Shown here one piece after another: positions 8,553 to 16,852 of a stretch of 62,941 nucleotides of DNA. Each line of letters starts with the position of its first letter. The first letter of the stretch is position 1. The translations under genes were made by a program, and so were the position numbers. This DNA is from Mycobacterium sp. IS-1496 (GTDB taxonomy: Bacteria > Actinomycetota > Actinomycetes > Mycobacteriales > Mycobacteriaceae): assembly GCF_001499995.1 (NCBI RefSeq), contig NZ_LQIU01000026.1, forward strand, positions 1 through 62,941. The letters run 5' to 3'. Below the pieces are notes generated by a model. It was not told the origin of the DNA. It worked only from the letters and a program-made list of their open reading frames with translations, and made no database searches.

Positions 8553-9149
8553 ATGCGCAAGATTCCACGTCAGATCTCTGACCGGCTTCCCGCCGCGGCG
8601 GACTTGTTCGCCGAGAAGGGGCTCAACGACTCCAAGATCGAAGACGTCGCCGCGGTGACCGGTGTGCCGAAAGCGACGCTGTACTACTACTTCGCCGGCA
8701 AAGAGGACATCCTTGCCTTCCTGCTCGAAGACCTCCTCAAGGACATCTCCGATGCCGTGACCGCGATCGTGCACACCGACGGCTCCGGTGCCGAACGCCT
8801 CGCACTTGTCATCCGCGCACAACTGCGGGCAATGGCGCAGCGGCCAGCGGTATGCCGGGCACTCATCGGCGAACTGGGACGAGCGGCCCGCATGCCTGCC
8901 ATCGCCGAGATGATCAATACCGCCTACCAACAACCCGTTGAAACTCTGCTCATCGAAGGAGCCCGCGACGGATCCCTCGTCGCCCAGCCCGATGCACGAT
9001 CGACGTCCATTGCGCTGTTCGGCGCGGTCACCATCAATGCACTCATGTACCTGGTCACCGAGAACCACCTCGACGAGACGGTGGTCGCCAGCACCCTCAG
9101 CGCCGTCATGTTCGACGGCCTGCGCCCGCGCACAGGAGACCAGTCATGA
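8553..9149 (+). CDS. TetR-family regulator, divergent from P450
   Basis: A 198-residue TetR protein. The helix-turn-helix is KIEDVAAVTGVPKATLYYYF, ending at about residue 48. ATG at 8553 follows AGGTGGGG at good spacing; GTG at 8544 would be an in-frame alternative but overlaps that ribosome site. Its stop overlaps the start of the next gene as ATGA, so it is co-transcribed with the LLM oxidoreductase. It probably binds the 8505-8529 dyad and controls both the P450 run and its own operon. Confidence 0.9.
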   Translation: MRKIPRQISDRLPAAADLFAEKGLNDSKIEDVAAVTGVPKATLYYYFAGKEDILAFLLEDLLKDISDAVTAIVHTDGSGAERLALVIRAQLRAMAQRPAVCRALIGELGRAARMPAIAEMINTAYQQPVETLLIEGARDGSLVAQPDARSTSIALFGAVTINALMYLVTENHLDETVVASTLSAVMFDGLRPRTGDQS

Positions 9150-10195
9150 GCACCTACGGCCTGTCGGTTCTCGGCGCGGATTTGAAGTCACTGGCCCAGA
9201 CCGCCCAGGCCGCCGACGCGGCCGGGTTCGACGCCGTATGGGCCTCGGAGTTCTACTCCCGGTCCGGATCGATCTCCATGGCCGCGATGGCCAACAGCAC
9301 ACAGAACTGCCGGATCGGTTCCTCCATTCTCTACGGCGTCGGCCGAAGCCCCCTGGTGCTGGCCACCGAGGCGCGTGATCTCGACGAACTCTCCAACGGA
9401 CGGCTGGTACTCGGAATCGGCAACGGCACCAAACGGATGATGAGCGACTGGCACGGCGTGCCCGACACCTCCGCGCCCGCGCTGCGGATGGAAGAACTCG
9501 TGATGCTGCTGCGCCGGATCTGGAACCTGCATGAAGGGCCGATCCATCACGAGGGCCGTTTCTACAGAATGAATCTCACCCCGACCGGCGACGTGGGACC
9601 CCCCAGCCGGCCGATCCCGATCGTCACTGCCGGTGTCCGGCCCCGGATGTGCGAGGCGGCCGGGCGGGTGGCCGACGGCCTGGCCGGACATCCCCTGTTC
9701 ACCACCACCTACGTCGAGGAGATCGTCCGGCCCGCTATCGCCCGGGGTGCCGCGCACACCGGCCGCGACCCCAATGACGTGGAAATCATTTCCATGGTGA
9801 TGTGCGCCATCCACGACGACGCCGAGGTCGCCAGGCGCGAACTGGCGCAGCAGATTGCGTTCTACTCCTCGGTCAAATCCTACGAGACGGTACTCGATGT
9901 GAACGGATTCGCCAGCGAAGGCCGAACCATCCGGGAAGCATTCGCCCAGCGCGATTTCCCGGCGATGTTCGCCGCGGTGTCCGACGAGATGATCGACACC
10001 ATGGGCGTCGCCGGGACGGCACACGAAGTCCGTGAACAACTGAGACGCTACGACGGCGTCCTCGACCACATCATGCTGTATTCACCATCGGTCGGCATCG
10101 CTGCGGAACGCGTGCAGCAAAACCTCGACAGCATCATCGGGGAATGCTCGCCCGCCTCGATGTCGCCAGGGCAGTCCGGTCCACGTTCAACCTGA
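9146..10195 (+). CDS. LLM-class flavin/F420-dependent oxidoreductase
   Basis: A 349-residue luciferase-like (LLM) TIM-barrel oxidoreductase. Typical segments are AAGFDAVWASEFYSRS near residue 28, LSNGRLVLGIGNGT near 90 and PIPIVTAGVRPRMCEAAGRV near 160. Mycobacterial members mostly use coenzyme F420 rather than FMN. It overlaps tetR by four bases and is likely an oxidative or reductive step in the same inducible pathway as the divergent P450. The substrate is unknown. Confidence 0.9.
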   Translation: MSTYGLSVLGADLKSLAQTAQAADAAGFDAVWASEFYSRSGSISMAAMANSTQNCRIGSSILYGVGRSPLVLATEARDLDELSNGRLVLGIGNGTKRMMSDWHGVPDTSAPALRMEELVMLLRRIWNLHEGPIHHEGRFYRMNLTPTGDVGPPSRPIPIVTAGVRPRMCEAAGRVADGLAGHPLFTTTYVEEIVRPAIARGAAHTGRDPNDVEIISMVMCAIHDDAEVARRELAQQIAFYSSVKSYETVLDVNGFASEGRTIREAFAQRDFPAMFAAVSDEMIDTMGVAGTAHEVREQLRRYDGVLDHIMLYSPSVGIAAERVQQNLDSIIGECSPASMSPGQSGPRST

Positions 10196-10243
10196 TCCAC
10201 GCATTGCCGCCCACGTCGACCCGTCGCCGCGTCCGCGGCCGCA

Positions 10244-10708
10244 TCAGTGGCTCTGCCGCGCCGACCCCGCCGATGATTGCGTGGCGCTGTTGACGATGTT
10301 GGCGTCGTCGGTGTCGGGGAGGTCATGGCGGACCACGCGAACCCGTCCTTGAGGTAGGCAGGCCATGTAGCCGTGGCGCATGCCATAGAGCTCCCACGCT
10401 GTCTGTTCAGTGTCGGGATCGACATCGATGCGATGTCCGCGCGAGAAGCTCAGGTGTAGTCCTCCATCGTCGCTAGAACAGGCCTGGGTGCACACTGCGC
10501 CGGCGAGGTTCAGCAGTGGGCGTTCGTGGGTCGCGATCCTGAGGGGGTCAATGCGCACCGCCTCGATGGGGTAGGTGCCGACGGCCGGAAGGGTCAATAG
10601 CAGGGGGCAGGAGATGACGATTTCGTTGTAGTCATCGAAATCCAGAACCAGGCCGCCATGCAGCGAGAGGCGTTGTACGACAAGGTTTTCGATCCATTGG
10701 GTGTACAT
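10244..10708 (-). CDS. Conserved actinobacterial hypothetical protein (DUF6188-like)
   Basis: A soluble protein of 154 residues, mostly beta, with no signal peptide. It resembles small mycobacterial proteins I know as DUF6188, with features such as LHGGLVLDFDDYNEIVIS and a late WELYGMRHG; the assignment is tentative. ATG at 10708 is preferred over ATG at 10729 because a weak AGAG lies before it. It carries one of the three related operators 53 bases upstream, which ties it to the mmpL and thioesterase promoters. The function is unknown. Confidence 0.7.
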   Translation of the reverse strand: MYTQWIENLVVQRLSLHGGLVLDFDDYNEIVISCPLLLTLPAVGTYPIEAVRIDPLRIATHERPLLNLAGAVCTQACSSDDGGLHLSFSRGHRIDVDPDTEQTAWELYGMRHGYMACLPQGRVRVVRHDLPDTDDANIVNSATQSSAGSARQSH

Positions 10709-10760
10709 GGCAGTCTCTTTTCGACGCATCGTTGAGCCGTATCCCCAAAGAGTACGCTAA

Positions 10761-10786
10761 GTAGCGCTGCGATACCAGTAGTATCG
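10761..10786. promoter_or_regulatory. TetR-type operator (copy 2)
   Basis: CGATAC (10770-10775) and GTATCG (10781-10786) flank CAGTA, preceded by GTAGCG at 10761. Aligned to the mmpL operator on the opposite strand it matches at 24 of 31 positions. It lies just past the tetR stop and upstream of the minus-strand gene at 10244-10708. Confidence 0.6.
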
Positions 10787-11458
10787 TTATCGGTTGGCGG
10801 TGGGCCGAGCAGCGTTGGTCACGACGCGCCTGGTGGCTCGGTCAATGCGCTCGCGGGTGTCGGCGGCTGTCGCGCGGTCGCCGCTGAAGGCCACGAGGTT
10901 GGCCAACCAGATGTCGGAGATGACCCCAGCGACGTGCAGATCGGCGGGGGTGGGTTCGCCGCCCCTGAGCGTGCGGGCTAGCAGGATCTGGATCTCATCG
11001 GCCGCGCGGTCGAGTTCCGCGGCGGCGCGGGTGTCTGCGACGGCGAAGGCCCGTGTCATGGCCGTCGTCAGCCATGGGTCGCGCTGCCAGCGGTCATGCA
11101 GATGTGCGGTGAGCCGTTCGAGCCGTTCCAGCGGTGTGCCCTCACCACCCGCCCAGTCGCCGGCCGAGTCGAGTCGACGGAACTCGCGCGTCAGCGCTGC
11201 TACCAGCAAGTGGGTTTTCGCCGGGAAATAGCGGTAAAGCGTGCCGACGGCGATGCCGACCCGCTCGGCAACCGTCCGCATCTGAACCGCCTCGTAACCA
11301 CCGGCCGCGGCCACGGCCAAAGCTGCATCCAGAATCGTTTCCCGGCGCCGTGCGGAGGCGCGTGAACGCGACGCGTTAGCGGCCCGCTTCTCTGCAGCGA
11401 CCGAGTTCGCTTCCGAAGGCAGGGTTTTCCCGCGGCTGCGCGCCTGAGGGAAAGTCAT
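10787..11458 (-). CDS. KstR-like TetR-family regulator
   Basis: A 223-residue TetR protein strikingly similar in recalled sequence to KstR, the mycobacterial cholesterol-catabolism repressor. It shares GGYEAVQMRTVAERVGIAVG and TLYRYFPAKTHLLVAAL in the DNA-binding half. The ligand domain has RDPWLTTAMTRAFAVAD and VISDIWLANLVAF. The N-terminal 30 residues are basic and longer than in KstR. Its ATG overlaps the thioesterase stop (ATGA), so the two genes form an operon read from the promoter with operator copy 3. It is probably a paralogue that senses a sterol or acyl-CoA-like ligand rather than KstR itself. Confidence 0.85.
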   Translation of the reverse strand: MTFPQARSRGKTLPSEANSVAAEKRAANASRSRASARRRETILDAALAVAAAGGYEAVQMRTVAERVGIAVGTLYRYFPAKTHLLVAALTREFRRLDSAGDWAGGEGTPLERLERLTAHLHDRWQRDPWLTTAMTRAFAVADTRAAAELDRAADEIQILLARTLRGGEPTPADLHVAGVISDIWLANLVAFSGDRATAADTRERIDRATRRVVTNAARPTANR

Positions 11459-11970
11459 GACGGCCCCGGGTCCAGACCGCCGCGGCGCGAGAACTGCTCC
11501 AGAAGATCGCCGAAAGCGCTGACATCGCCGTGTGCGGCGAAGTGCTCAGGGCTGACGACAATGAACACTGCACTGGCGGTGAAGCGGGCGATCCCACCCT
11601 CACCCGTGCCTGTCGCCGTGACATGCAGCGCCCGCCCTTCACGAGAGACGATGTGGGCAGTAATCCGGTGGGTCTGATGCAGCGGCACCGGCCGCAAATA
11701 TTCGACCGTCAGGGTGCGGGTCACCGCCGGGGTGCCGGCGATCCACAACGTGAAGCCCAGGACGTCATCACATGCGGCGGCCACTGCCCCGCCGTGAGCC
11801 AGGCCCGGGGCCCCGATATGCCGCTCGTCGAACCTCACATCGGTGTACACCGCGTCGCCGCTGCGATGCACCACTAGCCGCAGTCCGTGAGGGTTGTCCG
11901 GGCCGCAACCCATGCAGGTCGTGGTGTGCGAGGGCAGCCGCTCCGGCGGCAACACGCTTTTGGGCACCAT
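11455..11970 (-). CDS. PaaI-family hotdog thioesterase, first gene of the KstR-like operon
   Basis: A 171-residue hotdog protein. The CMGCGPDNPHGLRL opening is typical of mycobacterial PaaI-type thioesterases, and GLAHGGAVAAACDDVLG supplies the active-site helix. ATG at 11970 follows a run of six Gs and sits 8 bases from operator copy 3. It overlaps the downstream tetR by four bases. The likely role is acyl-CoA thioester hydrolysis, perhaps making or removing the ligand of the co-encoded repressor. Its C-terminus matches the decayed remnant at 7137-7265. Confidence 0.88.
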   Translation of the reverse strand: MVPKSVLPPERLPSHTTTCMGCGPDNPHGLRLVVHRSGDAVYTDVRFDERHIGAPGLAHGGAVAAACDDVLGFTLWIAGTPAVTRTLTVEYLRPVPLHQTHRITAHIVSREGRALHVTATGTGEGGIARFTASAVFIVVSPEHFAAHGDVSAFGDLLEQFSRRGGLDPGPS

Positions 11971-11977
11971 CACCCCC

Positions 11978-12003
11978 CAATACGATCGGTTTCGCTGCGC
12001 TAC
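11978..12003. promoter_or_regulatory. TetR-type operator (copy 3)
   Basis: On the minus strand this reads GTAGCG, two bases, GCGAAACCGA, then GTATTG. It matches the mmpL operator at 21 of 26 positions. It overlaps the promoter region of the thioesterase-tetR operon and lies 67 bases before the divergent tetR start, so autoregulation by one of the two TetR proteins is likely. Confidence 0.55.
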
Positions 12004-12070
12004 CGTTAGTACCACACTGCTAGACTGCCAGGACAACATCGCGTGAAAATCGACCGCCCGAGGTGAATGA

Positions 12071-12763
12071 GTGAGCAACAGTCAGTCAGCGCCAGTCCCT
12101 GACGATGACGTGGACCCGCGGCGCATCCGGTCACGCACCCGGCTGCTGGATGCTGCGGCAACGCTACTGAGCACCGGTGGGGTGGAAGCGGTCACTATCG
12201 ATGCCGTCACCAAAGCATCCAAAGTGGCCCGAACCACGCTGTACCGCCACTTCCACAGTTCGTCGCATCTGCTCGCAGCCACGTTCGAACGCCTACTTCC
12301 GCAAGTGACCACTCCGGCACCGACCAGCGGACCCCTCCGTGAGCAGCTGATCGAATTGCTCAGCCGCCAAGCCGCACTCTTCAACGACGCACCGCTGCAT
12401 GTCACGACACTCGCGTGGCTCTCATTGGGGCCCACCGGCTCCACTAACGAAGCGGATGAGCGCCACACATCCGGGGCGCTACGGGCCCGAGTCGTTGACC
12501 AGTACCGTCAACCATTTGACGCCATACTCACCAGCCCGAGAGCACAAGCCGAACTCGACGACTTCGACCGGGAACTGGCGCTCTGCCAACTCGTCGGACC
12601 ACTCGCCTTCGCCCGAATGACCGGGCTTCGCACCATCACTCACAATGACTGCGCGAACATCGTCGATGACTTCCTCGCCGCCCACCGCAAGACCGATAGC
12701 GACGCCAAAGAGTCGAAGATCGCCACCAAGAAGACGGGCCGCCCCGCGCGCTTAGCTCGCTAG
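12071..12763 (+). CDS. TetR-family regulator
   Basis: A 230-residue TetR protein. The DNA-binding domain is recognisable from RTRLLDAAATLLSTGGVEAV to VARTTLYRHFHSSSHLL. The C-terminus has a Lys/Arg-rich tail (KIATKKTGRPARLAR) that may contact DNA like an AT-hook. GTG at 12071 follows AGGTG. It diverges from the thioesterase-KstR-like operon and is the second candidate for recognising operator copy 3. Confidence 0.87.
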   Translation: MSNSQSAPVPDDDVDPRRIRSRTRLLDAAATLLSTGGVEAVTIDAVTKASKVARTTLYRHFHSSSHLLAATFERLLPQVTTPAPTSGPLREQLIELLSRQAALFNDAPLHVTTLAWLSLGPTGSTNEADERHTSGALRARVVDQYRQPFDAILTSPRAQAELDDFDRELALCQLVGPLAFARMTGLRTITHNDCANIVDDFLAAHRKTDSDAKESKIATKKTGRPARLAR

Positions 12764-12774
12764 GCACAACGAAA

Positions 12775-12981
12775 TCACAGCGTCCAGCCGGCTGGTCTTC
12801 GGGCTCTTTTCGCCTTCTCGCAAATCGCGTCGGCGATGGCATCGAAGGGCCGTTCGGCGCCGTCATCGGCGAGGCCGTGTGCGCAGATTCCATGGGCATC
12901 CGCGTGACGATTCGTGCCGGCAAAGTGAGTGCACCACCCCAGCGTTCGGACCGCCGTTTCCCGCGTTGAGAACTCTTCCCC
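12775..12981 (-). pseudogene. Possible gene remnant, no start codon
   Basis: An open minus-strand frame of 68 codons with coding-like composition, ending AIADAICEKAKRARRPAGW. It has no usable start before an in-frame stop at 12982-12984. It lies in the 540-base gap left of the integrative element and may be the 3' end of a gene cut off when the element or a neighbour arrived. I see nothing else supportable between 12982 and 13253. Confidence 0.3.
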
Positions 12982-13253
12982 CTACGTCCGTGAGGTGTCT
13001 CGCAGGCAACTCCTCCCATCCGCGGTCTCGCACTGCTTGGGGCGCGGGGTGTCCGCGCCGAGGATCTTTACCCGAATATCGTCCGTCGTTGAATGATCGT
13101 GCTGGCCCCGGAGTGCAAGAGGTGTGTGCCTGTCTGGCCGTTGCCGCTTGGCCGTGCGTGAAGGCGGCAACACGCCCTCGGAAACGGCACGTCGGGATCA
13201 CGTGCGGTTGAGTAGCCCTCGGGGAGCCTGTCGTTGGCTCGCTTTACTTTGGG

Positions 13254-13274
13254 CGAATATGGCTGTGGTGGTGG
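13254..13274 (+). repeat. Shared upstream element, copy 1
   Basis: CGAATATGGCTGTGGTGGTGG lies 33 bases before the GTG of the small HTH gene. Copies at 13690-13710 and, inverted, at 17116-17135 each precede another gene of the same element. This copy and the inverted one also share TACTTT just upstream. It is likely a promoter or operator used by the element. Confidence 0.6.
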
Positions 13275-13307
13275 CCGCCGACAGGAGCGGGGTCCTATCG
13301 TTCGGCC

Positions 13308-13625
13308 GTGGATAGAAAAACGCGTACCGACAATGCCGACGCCGAACGGGAGTTGGCCAATATGGCCGATGGCGTGATCCTCACACGTGCACTGGCTGGC
13401 GTTGCCGAGGTGCAAGTGTGGAAGCTCGAGACTCTCTCGGCGGCTGGCGATGACATCGATGACCATGAGCGCGTTGAGGCTTCGGCGGAACTCACCATGT
13501 CTCTGTGCACGTACAGCAAGCAGGTGAAGCAGATGGTTGATTCCGGACAATCGTTGGCCGACATCGCCCACCTAACGGGCCTGGAAGTCGATGAGCTTCG
13601 GCTGGCTGTGTCGTACGCGCCTTGA
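13308..13625 (+). CDS. Small helix-turn-helix-like protein of the integrative element
   Basis: A 105-residue acidic protein, unrecognised by family. The C-terminal SLADIAHLTGLEVDELRLAV has the spacing of a helix-turn-helix. GTG at 13308 is the first start after the conserved upstream element and lacks a strong ribosome site, so a leader-poor transcript or a later start (ATG of MADGVILTRAL) is possible. Its position beside the larger HTH gene suggests a regulatory role in the element. Confidence 0.6.
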   Translation: MDRKTRTDNADAERELANMADGVILTRALAGVAEVQVWKLETLSAAGDDIDDHERVEASAELTMSLCTYSKQVKQMVDSGQSLADIAHLTGLEVDELRLAVSYAP

Positions 13626-13689
13626 CCGGTGGCTACATAGGCCTCGGGGCTGTGCCTGTTGGCGAACGCACACGAATCTGGGTTGTAGG

Positions 13690-13710
13690 CGAATGTGGCT
13701 GTGGTGGTGG
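13690..13710 (+). repeat. Shared upstream element, copy 2
   Basis: CGAATGTGGCTGTGGTGGTGG lies 33 bases before the ATG at 13744, the same distance as copy 1 from its gene. Only one base differs from copy 1. Confidence 0.6.
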
Positions 13711-13743
13711 ACTATTTCGTCCGTCGGTTCGTAGGTTGCAGGC

Positions 13744-14610
13744 ATGGGAGCGAACGAGAAGCTGAAGGCCCGGTATCGGGCGGTCGAACTGCAGCGCAAG
13801 AAGAATGCTTCGCGGGCTCGGCGGGATCGCGCCAATGCGTCTGATGCCGAGTCGATCCGTGCAATGCTGCACAGAGTCGGTGCTGTTGATTCATGGGAGC
13901 GCAAGCGTTTTGACCAGGCGGCGGAGAACATCCGTGCTGATGCCGTAAAGCGCAGGGCCGGTCACTTTCGTGGTCTGCAGGCGCTGGTCGGGCAGATGCG
14001 TGGTCGTGGTCTGACCTTCGCGCAGATCGCTGAGCTTGTCGGTGTCGATGTCCGTGAGATTCAGGCACAGCTGCGCCGGGCCGGGGGCGAGGGTGGACAT
14101 GATTCGGCAATCTCCCCGGCAGCACGTTCGAGAGCTGCTGATGTCGTACCCGAAGGCGCTGCAGTCAACGATGATCCGATCTGTGATGGTGTTGAAAGAA
14201 ATGAGAGCGAGGGCGGTGCCTACGATCCGACTCGGTGTGTCCGCTGCGATGCGGTGATGCTCGATGAGGACGCCACTCCTAGACGTGGCCGACGCCGGCT
14301 GTATTGCTCGGATACGTGTCGTCGGGACGCATCGGCGGCCCGTATCGCCGCACAGCGATACGGGGCGCCGATTCGCGTGATCGAAGTCCCGAAAGCCGCT
14401 GCATCGCAGAAGCAATCTGCGGGAACACCCGAGCCGCACCGGCCCGTCGCACCGGTGGATGCCGCCAACAGGGTCCTGGACGATGGCGAGGCTTTACGCG
14501 GGTTGCTTACTCGCTTGGCAGAGCAGGCTCGGCTCAAGAAACTTGATCGTGCCACGCTGACGGCTGCCCGTGACCTGTCCAATGCCGTTCATCCGCGCCG
14601 TAGTTGGTGA
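13744..14610 (+). CDS. HTH and zinc-finger-like protein of the integrative element
   Basis: A 288-residue protein I cannot assign to a named family. The N-terminus is very basic (KNASRARRDRANASDAES). A helix-turn-helix-like segment GLTFAQIAELVGVDVREIQ lies near residues 88-106. A Cys pair pattern, CVRCD near 160 and YCSDTCRRDA near 185, could bind zinc. The rest is charged and low in complexity. It may be a replication or transcription factor of the element. ATG at 13744 follows AGGTTGCAGG. Confidence 0.6.
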   Translation: MGANEKLKARYRAVELQRKKNASRARRDRANASDAESIRAMLHRVGAVDSWERKRFDQAAENIRADAVKRRAGHFRGLQALVGQMRGRGLTFAQIAELVGVDVREIQAQLRRAGGEGGHDSAISPAARSRAADVVPEGAAVNDDPICDGVERNESEGGAYDPTRCVRCDAVMLDEDATPRRGRRRLYCSDTCRRDASAARIAAQRYGAPIRVIEVPKAAASQKQSAGTPEPHRPVAPVDAANRVLDDGEALRGLLTRLAEQARLKKLDRATLTAARDLSNAVHPRRSW

Positions 14611-14614
14611 GAAG

Positions 14615-15076
14615 TCAGCTGATTCGGCGAGGGCCATTTCTATGGGGACGTCGTGCGGCGGGACTGCGCCCGGTCATGCTCGCGACGGTACGGCCAGCGG
14701 TGTGCGTAACCGTCTGAGCGAGGTCATCGGCTAGGTACTCGATGCTGGCCTCCAACTCGTAAACGGCGTCCTTTCGTGCTTTGGTGATCATCGTTGATGC
14801 GTACTCATGATGAGGCAAGTACCCGTTCTGCCGGCCGAAATCGTCGATCATGACGTCGATGGCGTCGTCGAACCGGGTGGCCAATCGTTGGGCTTCGGTG
14901 TCGGCGCGTTCCTCGATGAACTCATCGCGCTCGTCCGGGGTCCAGGATGGCGGGAACCGCAGATGCGTCCGGTATAGGTCGCGGATCGCCGCATCAAGCC
15001 GGCCGGAGAATACGATCTCGGGCCAATCGCTGACCGCGGCAGTGGCCAAGTTCTCCAGGTCGTCATCAAGGCTCAT
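14615..15076 (-). CDS. Hypothetical protein of the integrative element
   Basis: A 153-residue helical, acidic-to-basic protein without a recognised domain. ATG at 15076 with GGGAG before it is preferred, since the upstream extension reads as non-coding Pro/Arg-rich sequence. The end is Arg-rich (RSPAARRPHRNGPRR). It follows the ATPase gene on the same strand after 79 bases and is probably co-transcribed with it. Confidence 0.65.
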   Translation of the reverse strand: MSLDDDLENLATAAVSDWPEIVFSGRLDAAIRDLYRTHLRFPPSWTPDERDEFIEERADTEAQRLATRFDDAIDVMIDDFGRQNGYLPHHEYASTMITKARKDAVYELEASIEYLADDLAQTVTHTAGRTVASMTGRSPAARRPHRNGPRRIS

Positions 15077-15155
15077 CGCAGCTGCTCCCTCTCGGCTGCT
15101 CCTGATACTGCCTGCAGGCACCGACAGCTCGTCGAATCTGGACCGCGGGGTGCCG

Positions 15156-16718
15156 TTATGCGGAGAGGTCGTCGCGGCGCTCGTCGGCGCTAGAAGTGGT
15201 CGGGTTCTCTCGGGCGGGCGCTGCGGGGGGACTGGGCCGTAGCAGCGAGGGACGCGAGGGCTGCGAGGCTTGATGGGCAGCCACATCTTTGTGTGGTGGA
15301 TAGATGGTCCACAGCAGGACGTTGCGGTGGTTGCGGGCTCCGTCGTTCTCGATCGCCCATCCCAGGTTTCGCAGCGCCGGCGCGTGTCTACGGAGCAGGC
15401 TTGTCACATCGCGGCCGTTCTTGGGCCATTCCTTGGGGCGTCGCCAGTGATCGCCTGTCGGGGTGAAGAGGGCGAGCAGGTCGACACCGGACTGTCCGCG
15501 CAGCGGTTCTAATATGTGGTGGCGCAGCTGTTCGATGAAGAGATCGCCGGACAAGCTGTCCTCCGCGAGCTGATCTGCGCGGGACATGTAGCGGCGTAAG
15601 CCATGAGTCGACAAAAGTTCGTCGACGGCCGCCAGCACGCGACCAAAGTCCGCCATGCGTGGCGCATCATCGACCACGATGGTTTCGAGGCGTTGATGAA
15701 CGGTGGCGGCCAGGTTGAGGAGCCCGCTTAAAATGCCTGGTAGAGCCGTGCGCCACTGTTGTCGCAGAGTGGCCTCAGACTGTCGCATGTGGCGTTCGAT
15801 GCGTCGCAGATCAACCATTGCCATGCGTTCGGCGAGGTCGGGACGTATTGCGCCGACGTCGATGCCGTTAACGATGATGCAGCGGCGGAACTTGATCACT
15901 GCGAGGTCCGCATCGGTGTAGAGCGCGCGTTTGACGTTGCCGTCGCCTGTCGCAGCTCGACACAGCGAGTCCGACAACCACGGTGGGATCGCGGACAAAT
16001 TGTCCAGGGCCACTACCCAGGAACCGGAGGCAGCGGTCACCCACGAGTCGGCGTCGCGGGGCGCCTGGCGCACTTCAATAGAGGAGGGGTCGATGAGATC
16101 GACCAGCATGCGCGTCGTCGTGGTTTTGGCGCTGCCTTGCTCGGCGAACAGCGCCAACACAGGGTGCGGGACATCGCACTGGACGAGCGCAGCGATGAGC
16201 ACTGCAAGCAACACGGGTTGGTCCTCGACGGCAACGTTAACGAAGTTCCATAGCTTGTTGACGTCACCGTTGGCGGGTGGGAGAGGCATCTCGGCGGTCA
16301 GCGCTGTCCGCAAGAACCGAACCGGAGCTGAGTCGGCGACTGTCCATCGACCCTGGCCGATGCGGATGACCTTTCCGTCTTGTCGGCCGGTGTCGATGTA
16401 GCTCGTGCCGTGGTGGTCGGCGATGCGCAGGTGCAGTTTCTCCGGGGGCTGGTTGGCGGCCAAGCCTTCGAGGACCAGCGTGGCGTCGGTGAGGGCCTGG
16501 CCGCCGGCAACGGTCCCGGTGTCATTGAAGTACCGGGAGGCGAGCTCGGCGCGCAGGCCAGCTTTTCCTGCGCGCAGTAGTATCGCCAGATGGGGCCGGC
16601 TGCGTTCGGCGCCGAAGGGCTTGCCGTCTTCGGAAACTCCGAGGAGATAGCGTTCTTGGGCCATAGTGACCAGGCGTGCGGCGACGGATTTCTTGTCATT
16701 ATCTGCGTTGCTGCTCAT
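15156..16718 (-). CDS. AAA+/helicase-like ATPase of the integrative element
   Basis: A 520-residue protein with a central P-loop (AEQGSAKTTTTR near residue 192), a Walker B-like VVALDNLSAIP near 235 and a sensor-like CIIVNGID near 285. The arrangement resembles the ATPase half of phage or plasmid primase-helicases, without a visible primase domain. The last 40 residues are Pro/Ser-rich and disordered. ATG at 16718 is chosen over TTG at 16724. It probably drives replication of the excised element, but that is inferred from context. Confidence 0.75.
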   Translation of the reverse strand: MSSNADNDKKSVAARLVTMAQERYLLGVSEDGKPFGAERSRPHLAILLRAGKAGLRAELASRYFNDTGTVAGGQALTDATLVLEGLAANQPPEKLHLRIADHHGTSYIDTGRQDGKVIRIGQGRWTVADSAPVRFLRTALTAEMPLPPANGDVNKLWNFVNVAVEDQPVLLAVLIAALVQCDVPHPVLALFAEQGSAKTTTTRMLVDLIDPSSIEVRQAPRDADSWVTAASGSWVVALDNLSAIPPWLSDSLCRAATGDGNVKRALYTDADLAVIKFRRCIIVNGIDVGAIRPDLAERMAMVDLRRIERHMRQSEATLRQQWRTALPGILSGLLNLAATVHQRLETIVVDDAPRMADFGRVLAAVDELLSTHGLRRYMSRADQLAEDSLSGDLFIEQLRHHILEPLRGQSGVDLLALFTPTGDHWRRPKEWPKNGRDVTSLLRRHAPALRNLGWAIENDGARNHRNVLLWTIYPPHKDVAAHQASQPSRPSLLRPSPPAAPARENPTTSSADERRDDLSA

Positions 16719-16808
16719 AGGCAATCAAGCCTGTGGTGCTTCCGCAGGCCGGCATGACGGGTTAGTCTCATGGGGAACTTCCGTTTTGGGTAATCGGGTG
16801 GTTCGAAC

Positions 16809-16839
16809 GAAAGGCCTCGGCTAGACCCCGAGGTCTTTC
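16809..16839. terminator. Terminator downstream of the excisionase-like gene
   Basis: GAAAGGCCTCGG (16809-16820) pairs with CCGAGGTCTTTC (16828-16839) at 11 of 12 positions. Read on the minus strand, the stem follows the stop at 16853 and is succeeded by a T-rich stretch. It separates the excisionase-like gene from the ATPase gene. Confidence 0.65.
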
Positions 16840-16852
16840 TCATTCGTCGGCG

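Noticed and set aside
13068..13571. 167-codon minus-strand frame left of the element
   Set aside because: Antisense to the small HTH gene and spanning the shared upstream element; no domain and a low-quality start.
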